The notes under the pieces are model-generated. The model was not told the DNA's origin, ran no database searches, and saw only the letters and a program-made list of their open reading frames with translations. Both the position numbers and the translations under genes were made by a program. Positions 21,869 to 33,611 of a DNA stretch of 64,000 nt are shown one piece after another. The DNA lies in assembly GCA_040954595.2 (NCBI GenBank), contig CM082586.2, forward strand, positions 868,001-932,000, read 5' to 3'. This DNA is from Balanoglossus misakiensis. Its lineage: Eukaryota > Hemichordata. How positions within the stretch are numbered: position 1 is the stretch's first letter; the number at the start of each line of letters is the position of its first letter.

Positions 21869-24800
21869 ATGGAAATGGCCTCGAAGACTTCACAAACAGG
21901 TTTGTGTGTAGAACTCTTAACAGATCGAGTGGCCGGGCTTTCTGTTACTGAAATATCTGGGCGAAAATCAAATTGTAGTCTTATGTTGCTTCATTCTCAA
22001 ATTTAGTTAATTTTTTTGTCGCGCCCCAAAAAACACAAACTGCCCTAGGCTGTCTCAGGTCTTTTCTAAATCAGCCCACGGAGGTATAAATTAACGGTTC
22101 ACATGATTTGACCTAGTTATTCGAACCATGGTGGTAAGATTGGACTCCGCTCTCATTTCCGTCATTATCAACAAACAATCCTCACAACAGGCCTGTATAT
22201 ATTCATTGCAATCCACAGTCTTCGTCTACGCGAAGCTTCAGTCATTCATCCCGGCCGCTACAGAAGTCATTAAACTACTGAAGGAAGTATTGAAAGATGA
22301 CGGCGTTGAAGTCAAGTCATACAACGAGTACAATAAAGACGTTGATAAGAAGAACGCAACGATTGTCGTGGTCATTGACTCACGCCAGACCAGGACACTG
22401 ATCACCCCGGACAGAGGGGACAAAACTGTAGACCATGTCAGTGAGCTAGCTAAGTTAGAATTGGAAACGTCCCCACAAGGTAAGTAGCAATTCAACACTC
22501 TAGCCACACAGTTATTTTATTGTACTCAACAAATGCAAATCTAGCAAATAAAATGTTTTATGACATTACCAACAAGCTAGAAGTAAACAGATATATGGTT
22601 TTGCTTTAGAAGAACCAGAGTCATCGCTTAGGATTATCTCAGTCTAAACGTAGGGCCCACTTTAAAGTGAAAATGAAACAGAAAGGGTTATTCAATAGAG
22701 GTAGGCAATTGTGCGAGAACCAAACATACACCCGTCAAATATGTGTTACATATATATCACCAACGTTTTGTTGAAAAACAAACAAATATTATTTCAAATA
22801 TTCTGCTAATTACGTCGTTGTTGCCAGAAAAACACAGCTTATAATAATATCTTCTATCGGTGATATGCAAATTAGAAATAATATAGTCCCAGTTGAAGCT
22901 GTTAAATAAAAGGGGTTGCTATATTTCAAATTGTTGCCATGACGAACAGTATAAAATAAAACCTGCATTTATACATCAAATTAAGAAGCAGCTTTCACCT
23001 TCCTGTATCTGTGTGGTACGTTCTAAACTAATTACGTGCTCATTACACTATATCGGTAATTCATATACATATGCAAATATGACAATAGGGACTACTTTCT
23101 GCTTGTAAACATTGAACGCCAAGAACGCTGGAGCTAAGCATTACGATACGCGGAACGTGGTTATTTTTGAACATTTTGGCATGTTGATTGATTAACCTTC
23201 TCAACTATGTTAGAAGAACAAAACATTTAGCTGTCAGTATTTTTGACAACTTCAAAATTTACGAACATTTCTCGCTATCCCCACATGTTCTCGAATATTG
23301 CCGATGCGATCTCGCGACCTCCGATTCTTACCACTGATGACCTGACCCAGCATGACCTTATTTTGCATAACAAACTTGGCCAATGAACGAACGTCTCTGG
23401 TTTCATCATCACTGCCGCGTCACTATAGTTTATATCAGTACGCCATGATCGAAACTTCAATTTTCGTCCGTCAAATCAGAGGGAATTATGCCGAACGCAT
23501 CGCATCACTATTCGATATCCTTATTATTAAACTATCAAGTTATGTTTCAATATTGCAGGCTCCATATTGATATTGATATACGGAGACGAAAAATCTCGAA
23601 ACCTAAGAGAGGGAGAACATATTGGTGAACACTGGCTTCAAACCTGGCAATTCAATGACACCAACGCCCGCGGTCTTGCAGATGGTGGAAAGATTTTCAG
23701 TTTGTACACAACGTTCACTGAGACTCAGAAAGACAAACTCCATCAGTACTTCCGGTACATCCCTCTGACGCCTGATGTCCGGGCAAACACAAGCACCATC
23801 GTTATCGGCGAGAAGTGCAAACAGCAAGTATCCCGCTTGTTCAGCGATCATCCAATGTACAGAAAATTGGCCACAGACGAGACTGGGACTGAAACAGAAT
23901 ATTATGGTTACTACCATTTCAAAACCACGAAAGGAAAAGAGCCGAGATTTCGCATAGACTGCAATTCGTCTATACGTGAAGTTAAAGTATGTGAAAGCTC
24001 TGACGTCGCTAAGGCATTGGAGAGCCAGTTTATGGAACTAAACGCAACGAAATATGGAGCTGCAAACGCTGGGCCAGAGCTCTTAAAAAGACAGCCTGAT
24101 GTCTACGACAACGCTCTGCTGTCCTGCCACTGTGGTAAATGCTACAAGATGATAATGGACAAACAACAAGTGGCTACTACGGAATTAAGTAAGTTTACGT
24201 TTAAATTCTTTGAGTGTGAAGTTATGCTTCGCGTTTTCTATGGTGACAGTAGTCCTGTATCAAAAGTAAAAAAGTCATTTCAGCAATGTAGATGTATTCG
24301 AGCACGCCAAAAATCATGTCCAAAAATTTGAAATATTGTTATGTATTGCGTCATTGTCAGAATGTTTTCTTTGCAGAAAAGGCTGGTATTGGCCTCAATA
24401 ATGATGTCGTCCCCATTGTGAGTGAAGATATGGCTGATGAAGTTGCAGAACCCGCCAGAAAGTACGTCAATGATGTGAGAAGCAAGACCAATGAAAAATC
24501 CATTGAGAGTTTGGATATGAGTGGCAAGTCTTTGTTGGCGGCGTCCATACTTACCGCCTGCCAGTCGGCTAAACAGAAATCCTTTTGGGAAAAGTATAGG
24601 AAGTACATCTTGATAGCCTGCGTTATAATTTTGTTTGTTGTCGTATTTCTGGCAATAATGTTTAATCTCGTAATTTCGCCGACATCAACAGACACGACCA
24701 TGAACATGACCACACAAGAATATGTAACAAACACGACCATGAACATGACAACACCAGAATATGCCACTTTAAACACAACAACCAAGAGTGCAACAACAGT

Positions 24801-24882
24801 GAATGCCACGACTGGTACCACCAACCACACTGACGATAACACAGGACAGACACCGACAAGTTCCACACACCAAACAACTTAG
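21869..24882 (+). CDS. RQTR/YGD family protein, copy 5 (mucin-like tail)
   Basis: Exons: 21869-21899 (leader MEMASKTSQT), 22219-22479 (A), 23559-24188 (B) and 24377-24882 (C and tail). All junctions are phase 1, giving about 475 residues. Exon A has DSRQTR and TPDRGD, but VDHW has become VDHV. Exon B has SILILIYGDEKSRNL and LSCHCGKCYK. Exon C begins KKAGIGL. It then has a membrane helix (IACVIILFVVVFLAIMF) and a Thr-rich tail with six N-glycosylation sequons, including a duplicated TTMNMTT unit. The product is probably a type II membrane protein with a heavily glycosylated outer stalk and a cytosolic head. The leader was chosen because it ends in phase 1 and follows the (GAAAC)4 element; its donor (GTTTGT) is weak. 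The intron before exon B holds a dispersed repeat. Confidence 0.78.
22669..22684 (+). promoter_or_regulatory. triple GAAANN ISRE-like motif in copy 5 intron
   Basis: GAAAATGAAACAGAAA is three exact GAAANN units in register, the arrangement preferred by IRF dimers. It lies about 190 bases after exon A of copy 5. Confidence 0.45.
23060..23450 (+). repeat. dispersed repeat, copy b
   Basis: This is the diverged direct copy of 4795-5190, inside the intron between exons A and B of copy 5. Confidence 0.6.
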
Positions 24883-26058
24883 ACATTCACCATCTAAATA
24901 CATGTGCATGATAGAGCACTTCTCCACTGTGAATTACACAATCTAAAAACGACATTATATTCCAAACTATCACAACCACAATTTAGATGTAAACTTTGTT
25001 TCTTTTCATAATGACATGAAAAGAAAGTATAACAGCTATACAATCACCATTATTCTAGATATGCCCATATATTATTTAAAGGTGTTTCTAAGTTTTCGAA
25101 TTATCGTATGGTGTCTCAGCTTTTTTGTTGTATTCACTCCTCGAAAATCTGTCTTAGGCTATATTTTAATTTTCCAGTTTGTATTTTAGTTATTATGTTT
25201 CAAACACAATCGTGACACAACAGATTTCAACTTTTTTCTAAACATATAGTAAACAGAATGGCAATATTATGACAACATTCTAATGCAATGATTTAGTTGA
25301 CTTGAACAATTTAGAACAGCCTAATGATGTGGTTATAAATGACACATACAATTAGATTATTCCTTCTGCTTTGTAGGCCTATCATGCGATAATAAATCTT
25401 GTGCGTTATTAAAACTCTTGTTTGTGAACGATTTGGCTTGTCTTTGTCTTATTTTATGACATTGCGGAATTAAGGGCTAAAATTCAAAAAAATATAATTA
25501 TCTTCAACCAAACATGGCGGGGGGGGGGGGCAGTATTGTGGCGACACTAACACAATGATACCAACCAAAACACCTTTGACAGCAGGTCTTGTTAATTTAT
25601 ATATGATCAATGCAATTGGGGCATTTCCGGGATGGAATGGTTAGTTTACTGAATTGGCTTAGAATTCGGTCCAGAGACAGAGAAATACACTTTGACATAT
25701 GTCATTTGCAACAACAGACATAGAGGTCTCACAAACAACTTCCAACGCTGTGACATATTTTGCTGGTTTTAGGGTTGACGTCATACTAGCCTGAGATGGC
25801 AGGCATTGATGTATGCTACGTGGAAGTATGTCGAGTAGAACGAACTTTTCGTGACCTACAATAAAACCGGACTGAGCTGCACAGAAGGATTATAATCATG
25901 TGCGATTAATGCCCAACATTGAATTGTGGGTAATTCTGAGAATTGTTGCTGTATGTCGCCAGATAGTTGTACATACTTGAACACTACTTTGCGCATGCCT
26001 GGCTGAAGACTGCAGGACAGTAAATTGGGTCTGGTAACACCGAACAGCTTCACTCACA
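24883..26058. other. intergenic between copies 5 and 6
   Basis: A likely polyadenylation signal AATAAA for copy 5 is at 25391-25396, followed by GT-rich sequence. A 12-base G run is at 25519-25530. No coding exon is seen. Confidence 0.5.
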
Positions 26059-28253
26059 ATGGAACACGGTGAGTAGCAATAATCAGAGCAGTTTACAATT
26101 GTAAAAGGAAAATTCAACATGGACGCCACCCGGAAGTACGTACACGGGTACTGTTAATGCTCCGCTTACTTTGCCTTGTTTCATCATGGCGGTAGTTTAA
26201 CTAGAAACCATTTGTATTATATATAGGACATTGCAATGTGTGCAATTTAGTGACAGCAAGGCTGTCTTCATCGTCTGCAGTGCAAAATTTTAACCAGGTG
26301 TCTGCCAGCAATCATGCAAAATATTCCAAAACTCAATTCACGCACCAGGTTATTAATTCCGATTAGTCTGCTCTGTCGACAAATGTCTAGAAATAGTGGA
26401 TTCACATAAAACCGAAAGTGAAAGTTTCAATACATGAAAATTCATTGCAAATAATTAAATATCACCTAAATATTTTCATTGTCTGTTGTTTTACAAGGAA
26501 TGTCAACATTGTCACGAAGCGGCGGTCAGGTTTTGCGAGTGTACTCCAAACTGGAGTCCTTTATTTCCGGAAGAAATAAAGTCATCGACATACTTCGCCG
26601 ATCTGTACTCGAACAAGAAAACATAGAAGTTAGCAGCGTTGAAGTTCTTGGTAGGCACCATGCGTACTTGGATTCACCTGTGATTGGAGAAACTGCCATG
26701 GTCGTAATTGACGTCAGACAGACAAGAACTCTCCTAACACCAGAAAGAAGAGATTCCAATGTTGACCACTGGGATGAGCTGGACCAGCTGCAATCTATGA
26801 CAAACCCGCCAGGTATATATGGCAGCATTTCTTTGCAGATATTTATTTTGTTGCCAACTTCAAGAAACGATTCAGAAATGATCAAAGTATGCAGTTTCCA
26901 TTCACTAAGTCACTACCACATTGTTGAATTCGCACTTCTTCTTGCAGGGTCGATATTGATTGTCTTGTATGGTGATGCTAAGTCCCGACACCTCGAAGAG
27001 GATCAGGTGCTGGCCAAAGAGTGGTCCAACATCTGGACGTTCAATGACCAAACAGCCTTTGACCTTGCACAGAAAGGCGTGTGCTTCAGCCTGTGCGAAG
27101 AGTTCAACATGAAACAGCAGAAAGCGATTCGTCAATACTTGAAGGAAGTTGTCCTGCTTCCGGTTCCGGTCGGAGAAATCAACATCCTGGTTCTCGGTGA
27201 CAATGGGACCAACAAAGAAATAGTCTACAAATGCATGGATGGTCATCCGCTGTTGAGAAATTCGCCTGTTGAGAATATTGAGGCCTTCACGACCAAATTG
27301 TACTCACCATTCAGTTTCAAACACGGCAGCGGCGTGAATTCTCCAAACAAAATCCATATTTTCACCGAGAGAAGGATGCTGCCCATCAGAGTTTGCAACA
27401 GCGCCACCGGCGAATTAAAAGATACCATTGAACGCGAACTCTCTTCACACAATCTGTCAGGACATGGAGTTGGCGCCATCTCAACACCATCTCGTCAGAT
27501 GTTTGGTCCTTCTGCTGTCTTTGACAGACTGATATTGGTGTGCCACTGCGACAAATGCTTCCACAAAATCTATGAAGAGAGCAAATGGATAACGACTTAT
27601 GCTCGGGCAGAACTTGGTAAGGGTTTCATCTCTTAAAATATTTGACATGTATGGGTAAAGCAAACACAACATAAATGATGTTTCCATTATAAAAACTGTA
27701 ATCACATCATGGTTTGCAAAAGTATTATTGAACACGCTGTAGTTTTTGTTGTGTGTACCAAATACATACTCGGTTTCTTACTACATATCTACCTATTTCT
27801 TTTTTAATAGATAAGCTACACGTTACTCTCAAGGGAGACGTTTTACCCGTCGTTGGTGACTATTATGCCGAGTTGGTTCATGGCGAGACTCTGGAAAATG
27901 TGACAGAAGTATTTGATGATAGATTTGCCGAAGAGAAAAGAAGGAGATTGAGTAGTTTAGATTCCAAGTCGGTACTGAAAATCTACACTTGGCACGCATG
28001 TAGTACCGCGACCCAGATGGACGGTATACCTCCCCCACCCACAAGCTGCTGCCAAAGAATCTGGCCATGTATCAATCGCAATAGAAAAATGAAATTCTTG
28101 ATAGCAGCAGTAATCTTCGTCATATTGCTGATAATCATAATCATCTTGAGCACAAAGAATAACAGCCATGGTAATGATCATATCAATAAAACGTCGACTA
28201 TGGTCAATTCGACGTATGTTGAACTTAGAGATTTGTTTAGAAAACTCAAGTAG
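26059..28253 (+). CDS. RQTR/YGD family protein, copy 6 (short glycosylated tail)
   Basis: Exons: 26059-26068 (leader, MEH plus one base), 26498-26812 (A), 26948-27616 (B) and 27811-28253 (C and tail). All junctions are phase 1, giving about 478 residues. Exon A has DVRQTR, TPERRD and VDHW. Exon B has SILIVLYGDAKSRHL, a DGHP motif and LVCHCDKCFHK. Exon C begins DKLHVTLKGDVLPV. It has a Cys pair, the basic NRNRKMK and a membrane helix (FLIAAVIFVILLIIIII), then a short tail with NNS, NKT and NST sequons. The basic run before the helix supports head-inside, tail-outside. An ISRE-like motif sits between leader and exon A. The leader is very short, so an alternative start at the in-frame ATG 26500 is possible. 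Confidence 0.78.
26414..26428 (+). promoter_or_regulatory. ISRE-like motif GAAAGTGAAAGTTTC in copy 6
   Basis: It contains GAAAGTGAAAGT, a full ISRE core, 70 bases before exon A of copy 6. If transcription starts here, the ATG at 26500 would serve as start. Confidence 0.5.
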
Positions 28254-28687
28254 GGAAAGTCGTGAGGCTTTTCTGTAATTCTAAGGAAATTGAATTATTT
28301 TGTTGGGTTTGAATTAATGTACGAAAGTCTGCCATTCAATTTACCGTGAATTTCCCCATCAGAGTTTAAAAAGCAGTGGGGCACGTTATAAAAATGCATT
28401 GTGGGTAAAAAGGTAGAAAAAACTCACTGAAGTAAGAGATTGAAGAAGTATGTTACCAGTATTTCATGACTCCTCGTCTGAAGGTCTTTGTATAGTTAAC
28501 GTCAGAAAACCAACAATTTTGGGAGTTTCAAACCGTCGTTCCCTCTTTATATCTGCATTCAAGCAAACAGTTTTATCTGTACTGTACTCAAATAATATAA
28601 TATTACGTGACAGTCAAAGAGAATAATAAAAACCCTAGTTATTATCATTGAAAATGTGATATCACAACATTATTGTCGATTTTCCTC

Positions 28688-28746
<59 letters not shown>

Positions 28747-29063
28747 TTGACTGACTGACTGACTGACTGACTGACTGAGTCAGTCAGTCACTCACCCACT
28801 CATTTATTTACTAACTTTCTTATACTTGGGAATTTAAATAAAGTAATTTCGCTTCTTCAACTCACGCGAAAATCTGAGACGGTCCCTCAACATGACCCCA
28901 TTAATTTTCTCTCCTGTCAATTTGAGGTCACCAGGAAGCACGACGCAGCACCACCACAGTCACATGACAGGCCACAAGCAGCGTCGGGTTTATACGTGTA
29001 TCAATCCGCCACCCGGTACCAGAATCACGATATCGCCATCCCACCATTCGCGACACAGTAAAG
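28254..29063. other. intergenic between copies 6 and 7
   Basis: No coding exon is seen. It contains the left end of the large tandem duplication (from 28571) and a TTTA/GACT microsatellite. Confidence 0.5.
28687..28790 (+). repeat. TTTA and GACT microsatellites with inverted end
   Basis: A (TTTA)n run of about 62 bases is followed by (GACT)n, which flips to GAGTCAGTCAGTCA and could form a hairpin. A shorter version lies at 33260-33340 in the second duplication unit. Confidence 0.9.
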
Positions 29064-32000
29064 ATGGCAACGGGGCAGGTTCTCGGGCAAGGTATGTTTG
29101 TGTCAAATCGTCCCTCTGTCTACTCCATTTCTAATTTGCTTTCCGCCACAACTGAACTTCCGGTAGTTCCGGTATGGCTACATGAAATACCCATACTGTT
29201 GTTTACTGTACTCGTAGTTCGTATTAGGCAGAACTATTTGCCAGACTAACCACGTTATGTATAGTGTTTAATTTCCAGTGTTCATAATAACATTATTGTG
29301 GCATTAATGACAATAGATCTAAATCACAAAACCTGGTATCGTGAATATTCACAGTGGAGGTAACTTGACTATATAATTACCATGCTAATCATACTATATT
29401 GAAATGTTGAGTTATTTTCACTTTCGCTTTTGAGACAGTAGGTGCACGTTAAATTCGCTTAGCTAGCTTTCGTGATTCTCATGAAGCAATTTAAGTCACG
29501 TCACAAGTCCAATCAACGAACGAATATTAAAGTTCTGATATATTTGAAGCTGGAGCACATGATTTCCTGTTTGATTCACGTACCTATAAGGCTTGCTGGT
29601 TTTGAATATTTAATTTGTTATTCATCGTGTTGTCCTTTAGGTTGGAGACAGAAAGTTTACGTGTATACCAAGTTACACAGCTTCAAAAAGGCGGCTGAGG
29701 AGGTCAAAGTTCTTCTGAAAAAAGTGTGCAAAGACATGAATGAAATTGACGTCGAGGATTATCCTCCCGGGGACTACCAGCTGCAGCCTGGACAGTTCCT
29801 AGCGGTAACTGTAGTGGTGGTTATCGATGCTAGACAAACGAGGGCAGTAATCACACCGGATAGAAGAGACGACAATGTGGACCATTGGAACGAATTAGAC
29901 ATGCTGTCTACCAAACAAACAGCCCCACAAGGTAATAGAACAATGCTATAAAGGCCTATCCTTGTTACTGTCATGTCATTTCAAAGGTCAAGTCAACAGA
30001 GCAAAGATAAGACAAATAATCATGTAATTGGTTGCCTTATAATCACGGAAGGTTTTAATAATTCCAACATTTAAACTAGCCAGGATATCATGCAAAGAAC
30101 GTTGTAAGTGAGATTGAAGTGCATGTATACTATAATGAAATGTACTTTTAACTATCCGGAAATGCCACAATAAGCGACGTTTTGGCAACATGAACACCGT
30201 AGTATTGATTTGTGGTTATTTCACCAAGTTCTGTTTACTTTCGGCAGGTTCCATTTTGATTGTGATATACGGAGATGAGAGCTCTAAAGGTGGAACTGAC
30301 TTGGTATCTCAGAAATGGTACCAGGTGTGGAAGTTCAATGACCCCCTTGCTTATCAAGCTGCAGAGAGGGGAACCGTCTTTACGATTAATGAGGTTTTTA
30401 AAGTTGAACAGGAAGAAAAGATTCGAAATTATCTGAACGACGCCCTCCTCCTACCACACGTTACAGGGGCAATGAATATCCTCTTTCTTGCACCTCAAAT
30501 GGAGATCGAGAAAATTCCCGTCTTGAATTCCAATCCTTTTCTGATTCAGAACGAGAGTGAGGAATGCCGAAAGTGTGGCAGGAAGTTCTGGGGATTTTCC
30601 CACGTAAGAGATTCTTACAGCCAAAACAGAAAAACAGACCCTTTGAAATTGAAAGTATACCATTATGTTTGGCCCAAAATAAGTTCCGAGGATGGAACTC
30701 CTCAACTTGGTTTGGGAAAACTCTTTCCTGCATCCGGCAAAGCCAGCTGTGACTGTGGTCCACTAGACAAGTTTGATCGACTGATCTTCACATGTGAGAC
30801 TGAAGACAGTTTCAAGAAATCGTGCAGAATTAACCCGCCCTCGGAAATAGGAGATGCACTCAGAGTTGAATTAGGTAAGAACAACCTAGTGCCAGTAATA
30901 CCCCCTTGCAGTGAGCCCTGACACATTGTGAAACAAGATACTAAAATCACTCATAGTCACCGATATATATATGCTCTGTATTAACGTGTGTACTATATAA
31001 TTTCGAGTTCTGGTAATGTAAAAGAGGCCAATGCTACTCCCAGAACGCTGAGATGATACAGGTCAATCTTTTTGACTGCATTCTCCCTTTATTTGGAGAT
31101 CTGGTGCAGAAGGTGTATTGGTCCAATCATCCCATTGCCCATGCATGTGTAAACATTTAAGGTACAAATGTGCAAACTCACTATTTTCTATCATTGCATG
31201 AAGTACAAATCTCTTTCGGTATTTGATTTCTGATAGAAAATCTTGGTGTGCTTCTACGTGGCGAAGCTCTGCCTCTGGTCGCAAGTGACATGCAACAAAG
31301 CGATGAAGCTATGCTTGGCGTTATCCGGTCACTTAAACAACGAACACAAGAAAATGGTGTCCTTGAAGAAAATCAATTCACAACTGGTCCTGAGGAAGAT
31401 ACAGTGCATATACTGGGCAAGAAAATTGATCGTTCTACACTCATTAGGCTCTATGTGAGTCACATCATCCAGATTCCAACACTGCTAGGTACGAAATCTG
31501 TGAAAATATGAGTTTCTTGTCTTCAGAGTAAAACTTTCATACGTTGGTATTGTTTCAGCGAAGTAATGATTTTCCGAGGCCAATATAACGAGAAAACTAA
31601 GCCATTTATTTAAAAACTGAAGCACTATTTACTTCTGCACTATTCGTTGTAGTTACTCGCTTTTGAAGCTTGAGTTTTCATACTTAGTGTTCAACATGAT
31701 TATATGCAAACAGTTCTGTGTTATTGTTCATGTGTAGATCCAGTGTTGACTTTGAAAGGTGAAGATAAAAGAAAAGTGGAAAATCAAAATGCAGAGGTAA
31801 GAATGCTCTTGGACACAGAAAGTCGACAGTCATAACTCCTGATTTTGCAAAGCGACATTTGGACATCTTGCCAAAAGTGCAACGTGCACGTTTGCTTTCA
31901 TGGGCATGTAATATGTTGTCAGTAAGCTTTTTTATATTAGTAATATTAAAGAAAGTTGAGGCCTTTTATGTTTCCATATTCAAAACATATTATGTACATT

Positions 32001-32860
32001 GAACTACACGTTTCAATTTTATTTTAATTGCTTTATCGCTGGATCAGCTGAAAAAAAGAATCACTTTATTAAGAAATCAGTTGAAAGTTGCAGAGGCGCT
32101 ACAAAAGGACGTGCAGGAGAAGTTGGAACCTCACGTGCCGTAAGTTCATAATGAAGTAAAAACAAAGAATCCAGCCTGAGTTAATTACCTTCAAACAATC
32201 TTGTGATCCTTATCTTTAAACTCAAAACATCACAATAATCTAATGGGAACCGAAGCTTCATGAGACTCACTATTTCGCATTGATTTTATAATTTTTGTTA
32301 TCAAAGTTGAGTTTCATCATTTTCTGTGTGATTTAGAGATATGTCTGCTTGTTGCATCTGCAACTTGGCTTTGAAATCACATCTATTTATGTTCAACTGT
32401 GAAAGTAGAACAGTACAAAGTTTATAGCTTTCATCATATTTGACATGTATATTTGGTAACCTTTAGTAGTGGTTCTAATATGCGGTTTGCTTTATTGATT
32501 GTTTAACTTAATAGGATATGGAAACAAGTGAAACAATTCTTTTTGCCAATGTCACAGTGATTTCTGTATTCGGATGGCTGATAACTGCCCAGCGATAACT
32601 GGTTAGTGGCACAAATTGGACATTTGACACAGACTTGCAGTTAAACTCTGACCGACCTTTGTTATAGTTGGTAATGGGACAAACGGCGTTCTCTGGAGTA
32701 AATGCAATATTGACCATTTGCAACGCATACGCACTCGTACAAGATGTAACACTGGGTCATACAGATGCCTACTGAAGTTTAGTTTTCATTTATTCTCTCT
32801 TTCAGGATGCAGAAGTCTTTTGCACAAAGACAGAGACTACAACCGAGAAAGGATGTGTAA
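29064..32860 (+). CDS. RQTR/YGD family protein, copy 7 (coiled-coil tail)
   Basis: Exons: 29064-29091 (leader MATGQVLGQ), 29641-29931 (A), 30248-30874 (B), 31237-31488 (C), 31738-31796, 32048-32139 and 32806-32860, giving about 467 residues. Junctions are phase 1 up to exon C, then phase 1, 0 and 2 in the tail. Exon A has DARQTR, TPDRRD and VDHW. Exon B has SILIVIYGDESSKGG, but near its end CHC-x2-CF has decayed to CETEDSF. Exon C begins ENLGVLLRGEALPL. Instead of a membrane helix, three small exons add a charged heptad-like helix (LKKRITLLRNQLKVAEALQ) and a basic end (QRQRLQPRKDV). The product should be soluble and may oligomerise. It is near-identical to copy 8. Confidence 0.82.
29415..29431 (-). 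promoter_or_regulatory. ISRE-like motif in intron 1 of copy 7
   Basis: Plus strand TTTTCACTTTCGCTTTT; the complement contains GAAAGTGAAA. It lies between the leader and exon A, 210 bases before exon A. Confidence 0.45.
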
Positions 32861-33259
32861 ATTCTCAAGGATGATGTTCATATAGTAGTAATGTCAATAA
32901 CTCTAACAATCGTAGTATTCAGAGTGTCTTTCAGTGCAAAGTCGTATCGGAAACAATATCCTAAGGAAGTTTGATGTAGATTTTCTTCAGCGCTTATACA
33001 TGTATAATATAGTAGTTTTTATTGGACCGAATGCCTAAGAAGACTTTCAGTTGTATCATGAAGTTTAAAGTTCTGGTTAATGTATTGAGATAAGCGAAAG
33101 TAGGTCAAAGTTCACCAGAGGTCACCCAACATTTGGGCAAAATTTTATCTGTACTGTACTCAAATAATATAATATTACGTGACAGTCACAGAGAATAATA
33201 AAAACCCTAGTTATTATCATTGAAAATGTGATATCATAACATCATTGTCGATTTTCCTC

Positions 33260-33318
<59 letters not shown>

Positions 33319-33340
33319 TTGACTGACTCACTCAGTCACT
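33260..33340 (+). repeat. TTTA microsatellite, second copy
   Basis: Counterpart of 28687-28790, with a similar TTTA run and a shortened GACT part. Confidence 0.9.
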
Positions 33341-33611
33341 CACCCACTCATTTATTTACTAACTTTCTTATACTTGGGGATTTAAATGAAGTAATTTCGC
33401 TTCTTCAACTCTCGCGAAAATCTGAGACGGTCCCTCAATATGACCCCATTAATTTTCTCACTTGTCAATTTGGGGTTACCAGGAAGCACGACGCAGCACC
33501 ACCTCAGTCACATGACAGGCCACGAGCAGCGTCGGGTTTATACGTGTATCAATCCGCCACCCGGTACCAGAATCACGATATCGCCATCCCACCATTCGCG
33601 ACACAGTAAAG

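Larger units (their letters stand above)
28571..33088 (+). repeat. tandem segmental duplication, unit 1 (contains copy 7)
   Basis: This unit matches 33143-37807 almost base for base, introns and microsatellite included. The offset is about 4,570 at the left and 4,690-4,720 at the right because of small indels. The units are separated by 54 bases. Conservation of introns shows a recent event. Confidence 0.95.

Noticed and set aside
28892-29134. Duplicated 80-residue frame before copies 7 and 8 (also 33440-33682)
   Set aside because: It overlaps the leader exon in another frame and is present twice only because of the segmental duplication.
29641-30874. TIR or SEFIR domain in exons A-B
   Set aside because: The strand-helix order is similar, but none of the diagnostic TIR/SEFIR box residues are seen. 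Left unassigned until a profile search is done.
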